Positions 1 to 5,011 of a DNA stretch of 5,011 nucleotides are shown one piece after another. The position numbers and the translations under genes are program-made. Positions within the stretch are counted from its first letter, which is position 1, and each line of letters opens with the position of its first letter. The notes beneath the pieces are model-generated. The model did not search any database, was not told the origin of the DNA, and was given only the letters and a program-made list of their open reading frames with translations. This DNA is from an uncultured Coriobacteriaceae bacterium (GTDB lineage Bacteria > Actinomycetota > Coriobacteriia > Coriobacteriales > Atopobiaceae): positions 1 through 5,011 of the forward strand of contig UQWE01000094.1 in the NCBI GenBank assembly GCA_900544655.1, in the 5' to 3' direction.

Positions 1-279
1 CTCCGCCAGCACGCCCGCGTCAACGGATGTGCGCGCAAGGCTACCGCCCCACTCGAGCCCGATGGGCCCGCACGTAGGGTCGCCTTCGACGTAGCGCTGG
101 GTGCCAGCGAGCAGCGCCGCCACGCTCGCATGCGCCACCTGCGCGGCGACCTTGCCCGCGCTCATGCCCAGAGAGCGATCGACCACGACATACTGCCGGA
201 TATCCGGACCCGTGGGCTCAGCCTCGGGCTCCGCCTCTCCGCGCACCGACGTCGCCATGCCCATCATCGTTGCTGACAT
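1..279 (-). CDS. Peptidyl-tRNA hydrolase, PTH2 family (partial, 3' end beyond window)
   Basis: The first 93 codons of a gene reading leftward off the window. The PTH2 family cleaves the ester bond of peptidyl-tRNAs released from stalled ribosomes, recycling tRNA in the cytoplasm. Residues about 29-58 match the family's first strand and helix: QYVVVDRSLGMSAGKVAAQV followed by AHA. K43 and H50 lie in the conserved GK-x-AAQ-x-AH motif associated with the active site. Later family motifs lie outside the window. The ATG at 279 is chosen because GAGG lies 6 nt upstream; internal ATGs at codons 5, 6 and 8 have weaker context. An acidic, Pro-rich segment of about 28 residues precedes the core, a short N-terminal extension. 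It starts 26 bp after the phosphatase stop codon, so the two are likely co-transcribed. This is not the common bacterial Pth fold (PTH1), and whether the genome also has a PTH1 gene cannot be seen here. The family call is good; the substrate is inferred. Confidence 0.85.
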   Translation of the reverse strand, partial: MSATMMGMATSVRGEAEPEAEPTGPDIRQYVVVDRSLGMSAGKVAAQVAHASVAALLAGTQRYVEGDPTCGPIGLEWGGSLARTSVDAGVLAE

Positions 280-305
280 TGCGTACCTCAAACCCCTCGT
301 ATCGA

Positions 306-1112
306 TTACGCCCGAGCGCGCGCCTCCTCGAGGATGCGACGCATCTCGGCCTGAACGGCCTGCTCGGTATTCTTCCCAATCACGCGCTCGGCAATCTGCT
401 TGACGGCGTAGCGGCCATTGCCCATCGCCACGGGATGACCCACCAAACGCAGGATCTCGTAGTCGTTCATGGCATCGCCGAAGGCCATGACCTCGTCCGC
501 CCCGACGCCCAGGTGCTCCATGATCTGGCGAATGCCCGTGGCCTTCGAAACGCCCACCTGCATGACATCGATCCACTTCGAGCCCGAGGGTGCGAAGACG
601 AAGCGATCGCCCAGCTCGCGCTGGAGGACGTAGGCCATGTCCATCGTGTATTCGGGCGTGTCGCAGAAGACCGAGGTCTTGAGGATGTTCACCTCGGGCG
701 CGGGCACGTCATAAACGCGGACAGCGGCGAGCAGATCCTTGTCGATCTCGCGCTCGAAGCGGTCCTCGTCATCGAGCAGGAAGCTCTGGGTGCGGTCGAA
801 AAGGGCGATGTGGAGGCAATCGAAGTTGTCGACCGTCTCCTTCAGGCGCCTGAGCCCGATGTGCGAGAAGACCTCGCGATCGATGAGTTCGCCGGACACC
901 ACGACCTGGGCACCGTTCGATGCCACGAAGTCCATCTGGTCCACGACGGGGGCGAAGAACTCATGAAGCGTGTCGAGCCTGCGGCCGGAGCTTGCCGCGA
1001 AGTGAATGCCCACCTCCCGAAGCTCTCGAATGAGGCCGAAGGTCTCCGCCGGCACCCCGGAGTGCTCGTCGAGCAGTGTGCCGTCCATATCCGATGCGAT
1101 GAGCTTAATCAC
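306..1112 (-). CDS. Cof-type HAD-superfamily (subclass IIB) phosphatase
   Basis: A complete 268-residue protein, the usual length for Cof/YidA-like HAD hydrolases, which are cytoplasmic Mg-dependent phosphatases of sugar phosphates, nucleotides or cofactors such as FMN or pyridoxal phosphate. Motif I is DMDGTLLD, with nucleophile D8 and acid/base D10. Motif II is the SSGRR segment (S41/S42). The motif III lysine is K190 in GVSKATGI. Motif IV is GDAMND at 212-217, with metal-binding D213 and D217. Residues about 85-185 form the inserted C2B cap that sets substrate choice, so the substrate cannot be read from the core. The start is a GTG at 1110-1112, with GGAG 5 nt upstream and the canonical MIKLIASDMDGT opening directly after it. 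It ends 26 bp before the PTH2-like gene, suggesting one transcript. The gap to pepT upstream is 149 bp and contains a hairpin, so it may have its own promoter; I could not identify one. All catalytic residues are present. Confidence 0.93.
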   Translation of the reverse strand: MIKLIASDMDGTLLDEHSGVPAETFGLIRELREVGIHFAASSGRRLDTLHEFFAPVVDQMDFVASNGAQVVVSGELIDREVFSHIGLRRLKETVDNFDCLHIALFDRTQSFLLDDEDRFEREIDKDLLAAVRVYDVPAPEVNILKTSVFCDTPEYTMDMAYVLQRELGDRFVFAPSGSKWIDVMQVGVSKATGIRQIMEHLGVGADEVMAFGDAMNDYEILRLVGHPVAMGNGRYAVKQIAERVIGKNTEQAVQAEMRRILEEARARA

Positions 1113-1261
1113 GATGTCTCCGTTCTCTGGGTTGTGGCGATGTGGCTGGTTGTCGCGGCCGCAAGCCTCTTGGTCTGGACGCCCGCTAGCGCAAGGCGGC
1201 GAGTGCCCGGGCTAAACGGCGAGGGGCGCGACGAATCGCCGACGCCCTTCGCCGCGCACGA
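1113..1261. other. Intergenic gap between pepT and the HAD phosphatase
   Basis: A 149-bp non-coding spacer between two co-directional minus-strand genes. It holds the hairpin at 1218-1253 just after the pepT stop and the GGAG ribosome-binding site before the phosphatase GTG. No clear -35/-10 pair could be recognised in the remaining 100 bp. Open frames crossing it are shadows of the flanking genes. Confidence 0.6.
1218..1253 (-). terminator. Terminator-like hairpin after pepT
   Basis: Arms 1218-1228 (GGCGAGGGGCG on the plus strand) and 1243-1253 (CGCCCTTCGCC) are complementary at 10 of 11 positions, and the odd one can form a G-U type pair on one strand. The 14-nt loop contains a small CGA-CGAA-TCG mini-hairpin. 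It begins 8 nt past the pepT stop codon in the transcribed direction. The tract after it on the minus strand is only GTTTAG, so the U-run is weak. It could be a poor intrinsic terminator, a pause site or an mRNA-stabilising 3' hairpin. Confidence 0.45.
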
Positions 1262-2524
1262 TTACTCCTGCGAAACCGCGAAGCGGGCCACGAGCTGCTC
1301 GAGCGCGTCGACCATGAGCTCCATGCTGCGCACGGGGATGAACTCGCGAACGCCATGGAAGTTGTAGCCGCCAGTGGGCAAATTGGGACACGGCAGGCCG
1401 CGGAAGGTCAGCTGGGCGCCGTCGGTGCCGCCGCGGACGGGCACGACGCGTGGTTCCATGCCACACGCCGCCATCGCGGCGAAGGCGTTGTCGCGCAGGA
1501 AGTCCATGCCACGCAGGTGCTCGGCCATGTTGCGATACTGCTCGCGAATCTCGACCGCGACCGTGCCTGTGCCATAGCGCCTGTTGAGGAACTCCGCGGC
1601 ATCACGAAGCTGCTGCTCACGAGCGGCAAAGTGGTCCGCATCAAAGTCGCGAACGATGTAGGTCAGGCTCGCCTCGCCCGAAGAGCCCGAAACCTCGATC
1701 GGGTGGAAGAAACCCTCGTAACCCTCCGTGTGCTCCGGACGCTCCGCTGCGGGGAGCAAGGCGTCGAACTCGCCGAGCACGGTGATGGCGTTGACCATGA
1801 CGTTCTTGGCGCTACCCGGGTGCACCTCGACGCCATGGGCCGTGACCTTGGCCTGGCTCGCGGAGAAGCACTCCCAGTTGAAGTCGCCGAGCTCCTCGCC
1901 ATCGACGGTGTAGGCCCAGGTCGCGCCGAACTTCTCGAGGTCGAGCAGGGACGCGCCATGGCCGATCTCCTCGTCCGGCACGAAGGCAATCTTGAGCGTG
2001 GGGTGCGGTAGCTCGGGATGAGCGGCGAGACGCGCAACGAGGGCGACGATCTCCGCAACGCCCGCCTTGTCGTCCGCGCCAAGAAGCGTGTTGCCGTCCG
2101 TGACGACGATGTCCTGGCCGACGAATCGCTCGAGCGCGGGAAGTTGCTCGGGCACGGTCTCGATCACGTGGCCGTCACGTTCGCCGGCGACGAGCGCTCC
2201 TCCCTCGTAACGGACGACACGCGGCTTGACACCGGCGGCAGGCGCGTCGGGTGCGGTATCGATGTGGGCAATGAGGCCGAGGGCCGGTAGATCCTCCGCC
2301 CCGGCCGAGGCAGAGAGCGTCGCCGTCACGTAGGCGTTGCTCGTGGCCTCGACCCCGACGCAGCCCAGCTCGGTGAGCTCGGACGCGAGCAGACGCGCCA
2401 TGTCGCGCTGACAGGCGGTCGACGGGGTCTCATCCTCGTTATGCGGATCAGACTGCGAGTCAATCTGCGCGTAACGCATGAATCGTTCAAGGACATCGCT
2501 TGGCTTCGGCGTGTAACTATCCAT
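1262..2524 (-). CDS. pepT: Peptidase T (tripeptide aminopeptidase, M20B family)
   Basis: A complete 420-residue zinc aminopeptidase that removes the N-terminal residue of tripeptides in the cytoplasm, the last step of using imported or recycled peptides. The protein is collinear with Escherichia coli PepT, though about a dozen residues longer. All di-zinc site residues can be placed: H87 and D89 in AHIDT, D151 in LLGADDK, the catalytic/ligand pair E185-E186 in PDEEIG, D208 in YTVDG, and H390 in GGYNFHG. The dimerisation (lid) domain spans about 220-330 and includes the VHPGSAK-x-VMVNA and EGYEGFFH segments. The PVRGGTDGAQL substrate-binding stretch is at 362-372. The ATG at 2524 is supported by GAGGAGG 4 nt upstream. 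There is an N-terminal extension of about 8 residues before the usual opening LERF. The gene is divergent from the DUF3825 gene across a 721-bp repeat-rich spacer. No defect was seen; the assignment is very secure. Confidence 0.97.
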   Translation of the reverse strand: MDSYTPKPSDVLERFMRYAQIDSQSDPHNEDETPSTACQRDMARLLASELTELGCVGVEATSNAYVTATLSASAGAEDLPALGLIAHIDTAPDAPAAGVKPRVVRYEGGALVAGERDGHVIETVPEQLPALERFVGQDIVVTDGNTLLGADDKAGVAEIVALVARLAAHPELPHPTLKIAFVPDEEIGHGASLLDLEKFGATWAYTVDGEELGDFNWECFSASQAKVTAHGVEVHPGSAKNVMVNAITVLGEFDALLPAAERPEHTEGYEGFFHPIEVSGSSGEASLTYIVRDFDADHFAAREQQLRDAAEFLNRRYGTGTVAVEIREQYRNMAEHLRGMDFLRDNAFAAMAACGMEPRVVPVRGGTDGAQLTFRGLPCPNLPTGGYNFHGVREFIPVRSMELMVDALEQLVARFAVSQE

Positions 2525-2541
2525 GGGCCCTCCTCAGGGAA

Positions 2542-2560
2542 ATCCCGCGCTGGACGGGAT
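2542..2560 (-). promoter_or_regulatory. Small hairpin in the pepT leader
   Basis: ATCCCG (2542-2547) and CGGGAT (2555-2560) form a perfect 6-bp stem with a 7-nt loop. In the pepT mRNA it would end 17 nt before the start codon, immediately upstream of the GAGGAGG ribosome-binding site. It could affect translation or mRNA stability, but a 6-bp stem is also expected by chance in such DNA. Confidence 0.3.
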
Positions 2561-2630
2561 GAATGAATGTCCGTAATGAGTTTACTCCCCAGGTGACGTA
2601 CGTATCGAAAGGGGTTTGTCATGGTGACGA

Positions 2631-2656
2631 GCGGGGCCGCAACGCCGCGGCCCCGC
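2631..2656. repeat. Perfect GC-rich inverted repeat (terminator-like)
   Basis: GCGGGGCCGC (2631-2640) and GCGGCCCCGC (2647-2656) are perfect 10-bp complements around a 6-nt loop, AACGCC. The stem is strong enough to be an intrinsic terminator, but neither side has a real T-run: the plus-strand flank is CCCATTTCG and the minus-strand flank is TCGTCACC. It lies upstream of pepT, so it does not end any gene seen here. It may end a transcript leaving the dyad region leftward, or insulate pepT from it. Confidence 0.55.
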
Positions 2657-2699
2657 CCATTTCGCACGTGGTTAGGCACCCCGAAACCGTCAAATGCCC

Positions 2700-2840
2700 A
2701 CTCGTTCGAGAAGTATGGACATGAATCACGTTCGTCGGAGTAGAGGTAATTGTTTAGCCACAAAACATGCAGGTAAATTTACCACTTATTAGGAGACTAC
2801 TCGAGGCGATTCGATTCATGTCCATACTTCTCGAGTGAGT
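2700..2840. repeat. Large dyad element 1 (28-nt near-perfect inverted repeat with structured core)
   Basis: Outer arms 2700-2727 and 2813-2840 are complementary at 26 of 28 positions, with a perfect 22-nt block (2706-2727 with 2813-2834; it includes AAGTATGGACATGAATC). A symmetric 10-by-10-nt unpaired segment follows on each side. An inner 6-bp pair comes next, GAGTAG (2738-2743) with CTACTC (2797-2802), enclosing exactly 53 nt. The core contains ACAAAAC, then GCAGGTA, then the 12-bp palindrome GGTAAATTTACC (2772-2783), then TTAGGAGACTACTC. The inner pair, core length and these motifs recur in the element at 2889-3013. It could be a structured RNA, a hairpin DNA element or a small non-autonomous mobile repeat. 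No encoded protein is apparent. Confidence 0.8.
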
Positions 2841-2888
2841 TGAATACCAGGGCAATTTCTTCGCTAGCAGGGTGCCGCACAAAACAAC

Positions 2889-3013
2889 GCTAAGTAGGGG
2901 GCTAATCCGCAACCGACTGAGTAGACCGCTCTGCCGGCGTAGCAAAACCGCAGGTAGCGAGGTTGCGTTTTTAGGGACTACTCAAGCAAAACCGAATTAG
3001 CCCCCTACTTAGC
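2889..3013. repeat. Large dyad element 2 (perfect 18-nt inverted repeat with the same core plan)
   Basis: Outer arms 2889-2906 and 2996-3013 are perfect 18-nt complements (GCTAAGTAGGGGGCTAAT and its reverse). Symmetric 12-nt segments follow, then GAGTAG (2919-2924) with CTACTC (2978-2983), again enclosing exactly 53 nt. The core carries GCAAAACC, GCAGGTA and TTAGGGACTACTCAAG, matching element 1 with single-base indels. AGCAAAACCG occurs twice (2941-2950 and 2985-2994). The trinucleotide AAC flanks both ends (2886-2888 and 3014-3016), which may be a target duplication or chance. On the plus strand the right arm is followed by TTTTT at 3017-3021, so the element could also act as a long terminator-like structure. 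Confidence 0.8.
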
Positions 3014-3018
3014 AACTT

Positions 3019-3071
3019 TTTAATCTCGTCGTGCAAATTCGAAGGCAGCCAGGCGCGAATCGACGATTAAA
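3019..3071. repeat. Imperfect hairpin directly after dyad element 2
   Basis: TTTAATC-TC-GTCG (3019-3031) pairs with CGACGATTAAA (3061-3071) with a 2-nt bulge. Inside it, ATTCG (3037-3041) pairs with CGAAT (3056-3060) around a 14-nt loop. The left side has an extra 5-nt bulge (TGCAA). It starts 5 nt after element 2 and continues the run of palindromes. It lacks the GAGTAG/CTACTC core, so it is not obviously a third copy. Confidence 0.55.
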
Positions 3072-3118
3072 CGCCATGTTTGAAGAGCAATTAATGACAC
3101 CGCGCGCGAAGGAGCGGT

Positions 3119-3164
3119 CCGAGTCCCGGAACAGGGTTACATGACGCAAGCAACAGAGACTCGG
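3119..3164. repeat. Short dyad upstream of the DUF3825 gene
   Basis: CCGAGTC (3119-3125) and GACTCGG (3158-3164) are perfect 7-bp complements separated by 32 nt. The distance of 81 nt to the start codon would suit an operator or leader structure. A 7-bp dyad with a long loop is weak evidence, and it does not resemble a tRNA. Confidence 0.3.
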
Positions 3165-3245
3165 CAGGCACCAGCCGTGATAGCCTAGTAGGTCGAGACA
3201 TTACGCGGCGACAATCATGCCGGTCGCGAAGACAAGGGGCATCTC

Positions 3246-5011
3246 ATGGCAAAAAAGCAAATCGTCGACCTGCCCGTGCAGCTCACGGACGCAAACAAGC
3301 TCTATCTTTATCGTCTTCTGAGTAACGCTCTAGGAATTGGTCGCCAGGCCTTCCTCCCCCGTGCCGTCGAGGCGCTCGAGGCGGAGGGCATCACGCCTGA
3401 GGGCCTCGGTCACGCCACCGCGCAAGACCTCTTCGCCGCACTCGACGGGGTCTGCGAGCTCACCGTGTTCAAGGGCGGACGGTTCTACGTAACCGTAACG
3501 CGCAACGAGACGTTCGACGCCGCGCTCGTCGCGGGCGACGAGTCCAAAAAGAGCACAGGCAAGGGCAAGCCGTGGAAGCGCAAGAAGGGCGCGCTCAAGC
3601 CCGTGCGTCCCAAGATGCTCGAGCTCAAAAATACGGAAGAGCCCATCGAGACGCTTCCGACAGAGGAAGTAGAGGAGGCCGTCGCGCACGTCGCAGGCGA
3701 GCAGACGCAGAACGCGGTGCCCGTCGAGAAAAATGACCCCGCCGCCCCGAAGGCTACCGTAGCCGAAGTGCTACAAGAGACCGTCGAGATAGCACCGGTA
3801 GACGCCACCGCATCCCCCGACGTCGCGGAAGCAAATAGCCCGCAGGCAGATGCCATCGCGTCCAACGCACTAGCCATTCCCTCCATCCTTGAGCAGATTG
3901 CGGCACAGGCGGCCGAGTTCGAGTCCTCTCAGGAGGAAACCGTCGTCGCCAACGCAGCACTCAGAACGACTCACGCGGATGAAGCTGCACCCACACCCGC
4001 GGTGCCCGCAGCTCCCACGCCCACGGCCGCGCCCGCAGCTCCCGTAGCACCCGTAGTCCCCACGTCCGCGCCCGCAGCCCCCGCAGCACCCACTGCACCC
4101 CACATCCCCGATGGCCTGCCCCACACCTTCTCTGAGGAAGTCTCCATCAAGCCGTCTTTCGTGGGCATGCTCACGCGCATGCTCCCCATCGACGAAGACC
4201 TCATGTGCGTCCTCGATGAGGACTGGCGTATCGCCCGTGCGACCGGCACGGCGACGGGCTCTCGGAACCTCGTGACTTTCCCCCTCAGGTACCTGCAGGA
4301 AGACGGCACCGCTCCCGTAACCGTCACCATTCGCCGCACCTCGCGGCCGGGTGATGCACGCCGCTGGCACCTCACGCTCGTCGACGGAGACGACGGGTCC
4401 GGCAACGTCCACATGGCCGTTGGCATCGAAGGCCTGCCCCAGGCCGAAGGCGGATGCTGGGCTCAGCTCGCTCCCACCTCCTCAACGGTCGCCCCCAAAG
4501 CAGACCCCGCGCGTGACCTCGCCCAGTTCATGGAGATTGGTTCCTGGGACACGATGCTGGGCACCCTTGCCCGCGCAGCCGCGCCCGAACGCTGGAACTA
4601 CCCTGGCGAGGGCGTCGGCAAGGAGAGCCGTTACGGCATCCTGCGCGATTATCTTGCCTCGACGCTCGCGCGCCTTCGCACGAACGGCGGCGTCGTGACT
4701 TCGCCGGATGGCACGCTCGCCGCCTTTGACACCGGTCTTGCCACCCCGATGGATGAAGAGCTCTACGCCGTTCTCTCCCCCACCGGCACCGACATCCCCT
4801 GGCACCTCGACGGATTTGCCACAGCCGGCGACGGCGAGCTTGGTAGCCGCCTCACCGCGCGCCTCGCGGAGCTACCCCCGCGCGCATGCTACCTCGAGAG
4901 GATTGACGACGTTGTCCTCCGCGATGGCGCCCTTGTGATTCCAGACTACAAGTCCCTCCTGGGTGCGAACATCGAGCGCCTACCACTCGGCTTCGTCGCA
5001 TCGCTCGTTGC
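3246..5011 (+). CDS. DUF3825-domain protein with N-terminal winged helix (partial, 3' end beyond window)
   Basis: 588 codons are visible and the frame stays open to the window edge. The ATG at 3246 is the only possible start: an in-frame stop lies at 3189 with no start codon between, and AAGGGG lies 6 nt upstream. Residues about 15-95 look like an OST-HTH/LOTUS-type winged helix, ending in a DLFAAL...ELTVFKGGRFYVTV helix-strand-strand pattern. Residues 98-122 are very basic (KKSTGKGK, KRKKG). Residues about 130-245 are acidic and probably disordered, and about 247-285 are almost all Pro/Ala/Thr/Val. Residues about 290-415 form an unrecognised, probably beta-rich domain. From about 425 the sequence matches DUF3825: GSWDTMLGTLARAA-PERW, the YGILRDYLASTLARL helix, AAFDTGL-TP, then PRACYLERIDDVVL near the edge. 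The function of DUF3825 is unknown to me. RNA binding is inferred from the winged helix and basic patch only. No signal peptide or membrane segment is seen. Confidence 0.88.
   Translation, partial: MAKKQIVDLPVQLTDANKLYLYRLLSNALGIGRQAFLPRAVEALEAEGITPEGLGHATAQDLFAALDGVCELTVFKGGRFYVTVTRNETFDAALVAGDESKKSTGKGKPWKRKKGALKPVRPKMLELKNTEEPIETLPTEEVEEAVAHVAGEQTQNAVPVEKNDPAAPKATVAEVLQETVEIAPVDATASPDVAEANSPQADAIASNALAIPSILEQIAAQAAEFESSQEETVVANAALRTTHADEAAPTPAVPAAPTPTAAPAAPVAPVVPTSAPAAPAAPTAPHIPDGLPHTFSEEVSIKPSFVGMLTRMLPIDEDLMCVLDEDWRIARATGTATGSRNLVTFPLRYLQEDGTAPVTVTIRRTSRPGDARRWHLTLVDGDDGSGNVHMAVGIEGLPQAEGGCWAQLAPTSSTVAPKADPARDLAQFMEIGSWDTMLGTLARAAAPERWNYPGEGVGKESRYGILRDYLASTLARLRTNGGVVTSPDGTLAAFDTGLATPMDEELYAVLSPTGTDIPWHLDGFATAGDGELGSRLTARLAELPPRACYLERIDDVVLRDGALVIPDYKSLLGANIERLPLGFVASLV
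3984..4100 (+). repeat. Low-complexity Pro/Ala linker coding repeat
   Basis: This stretch codes for the Pro/Ala-rich linker of the DUF3825 protein (about residues 247-285). At DNA level it is built of degenerate units around GCGCCCGCAGCTCCC, with CCCGCAGC occurring repeatedly. Such tracts change length by replication slippage, so the linker probably varies between strains. It joins the N-terminal winged helix and acidic region to the two C-terminal domains, and is probably flexible and without a fold. Confidence 0.7.

Larger units (their letters stand above)
2525..3245. other. Divergent intergenic region, repeat-rich and partly AT-rich, no gene recognised
   Basis: This 721-bp stretch separates the divergent pepT and DUF3825 genes. 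In order it holds: the pepT ribosome-binding site and leader hairpin; a self-complementary ACGTACGT at 2596-2603; a GC-rich hairpin at 2631-2656; two large dyad elements at 2700-2840 and 2889-3013; an imperfect hairpin at 3019-3071; a short dyad at 3119-3164; and the ribosome-binding site of the plus-strand gene. Positions 2741-2800 contain only 21 G/C of 60, well below the flanking genes. No open frame here has a ribosome-binding site or recognisable protein content, no tRNA cloverleaf was found, and no convincing sigma-70 promoter could be placed for either gene, although both must start transcription somewhere here. Confidence 0.75.

Noticed and set aside
270..1367. Long plus-strand open frame of 365 codons opposite the HAD phosphatase
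   Set aside because: It is an antisense shadow of a GC-rich gene. The opposite frame encodes a complete HAD protein with all motifs, while this product has no recognisable domain.
2660..2693. Minus-strand pepT promoter starting at TTGACG (2688-2693)
   Set aside because: No acceptable -10 hexamer occurs at 16-18 nt spacing; the nearest TA-rich hexamer is too close.
2326..2763. 145-codon minus-strand frame overlapping the pepT start and the spacer
   Set aside because: It overlaps the secure pepT N-terminus in another frame, runs into dyad element 1 and has no ribosome-binding site or protein-like content.
2754..2945. 63-codon minus-strand frame over the dyad elements
   Set aside because: It spans both inverted repeats, has no convincing ribosome-binding site, and its sequence is explained by the palindromes.
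2700..3013. Integron attC sites or a retron ncRNA
   Set aside because: The core lacks the attC R-box sequences, and no integrase or reverse transcriptase gene is in the window, although long paired arms are reminiscent of both.
2700..3071. CRISPR array
   Set aside because: The repeated motifs are inverted and embedded in long dyads, only two copies exist, and there is no regular repeat-spacer pattern or cas gene.
3119..3200. tRNA-like segment
   Set aside because: No acceptor stem, anticodon arm or T-loop consensus could be arranged; only a 7-bp dyad is present.
3870..4426. Gly/Arg/Cys-rich and Ala/Gly-rich minus-strand frames
   Set aside because: They are the reverse complement of the Pro/Ala linker of the DUF3825 gene; low-complexity shadows.

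Overview
The window is high-GC bacterial DNA. Its codon choice, GC-rich tightly spaced genes, a bacterial type-2 peptidyl-tRNA hydrolase and a fused DUF3825 protein suggest an actinobacterium, perhaps a gut or oral Coriobacteriia member (Olsenella/Collinsella-like). The phylum is reasonably supported by gene content and composition. The class is a guess, because no rRNA or other marker gene is present.

Layout. Positions 1-2524 hold three genes on the minus strand, read right to left: pepT (tripeptide aminopeptidase), then a Cof-type HAD phosphatase, then the 5' part of a PTH2-family peptidyl-tRNA hydrolase that runs off the left edge. The phosphatase and hydrolase lie 26 bp apart and are probably co-transcribed. 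A 149-bp gap with a terminator-like hairpin separates pepT from the phosphatase, so pepT may be its own unit. These are housekeeping and salvage functions: peptide breakdown, phosphate-ester hydrolysis and recycling of stalled peptidyl-tRNA.

Positions 2525-3245 are a 721-bp divergent intergenic region with no convincing gene, and it is the most unusual part of the window. It is locally AT-rich and packed with inverted repeats: a GC-rich hairpin (2631-2656), two large dyads of almost the same size (2700-2840 and 2889-3013), an imperfect hairpin (3019-3071) and a short dyad (3119-3164). The two large dyads share one plan. Each has unrelated outer arms that are self-complementary, an inner GAGTAG/CTACTC pair, and exactly 53 nt between that pair with shared sub-motifs (AAAAC, GCAGGTA, TTAGG-GACTACTC). 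Different arms that keep pairing around a conserved core suggest a structured RNA, a hairpin-forming DNA element or a small non-autonomous mobile repeat.

From 3246 to the right edge runs one plus-strand gene, open at its 3' end. It encodes a predicted N-terminal winged-helix domain (OST-HTH/LOTUS-like), a long acidic then Pro/Ala-rich linker, a middle domain I do not recognise, and a C-terminal DUF3825 domain. Its role is unknown; RNA binding or RNA metabolism is an inference from the N-terminal domain only.
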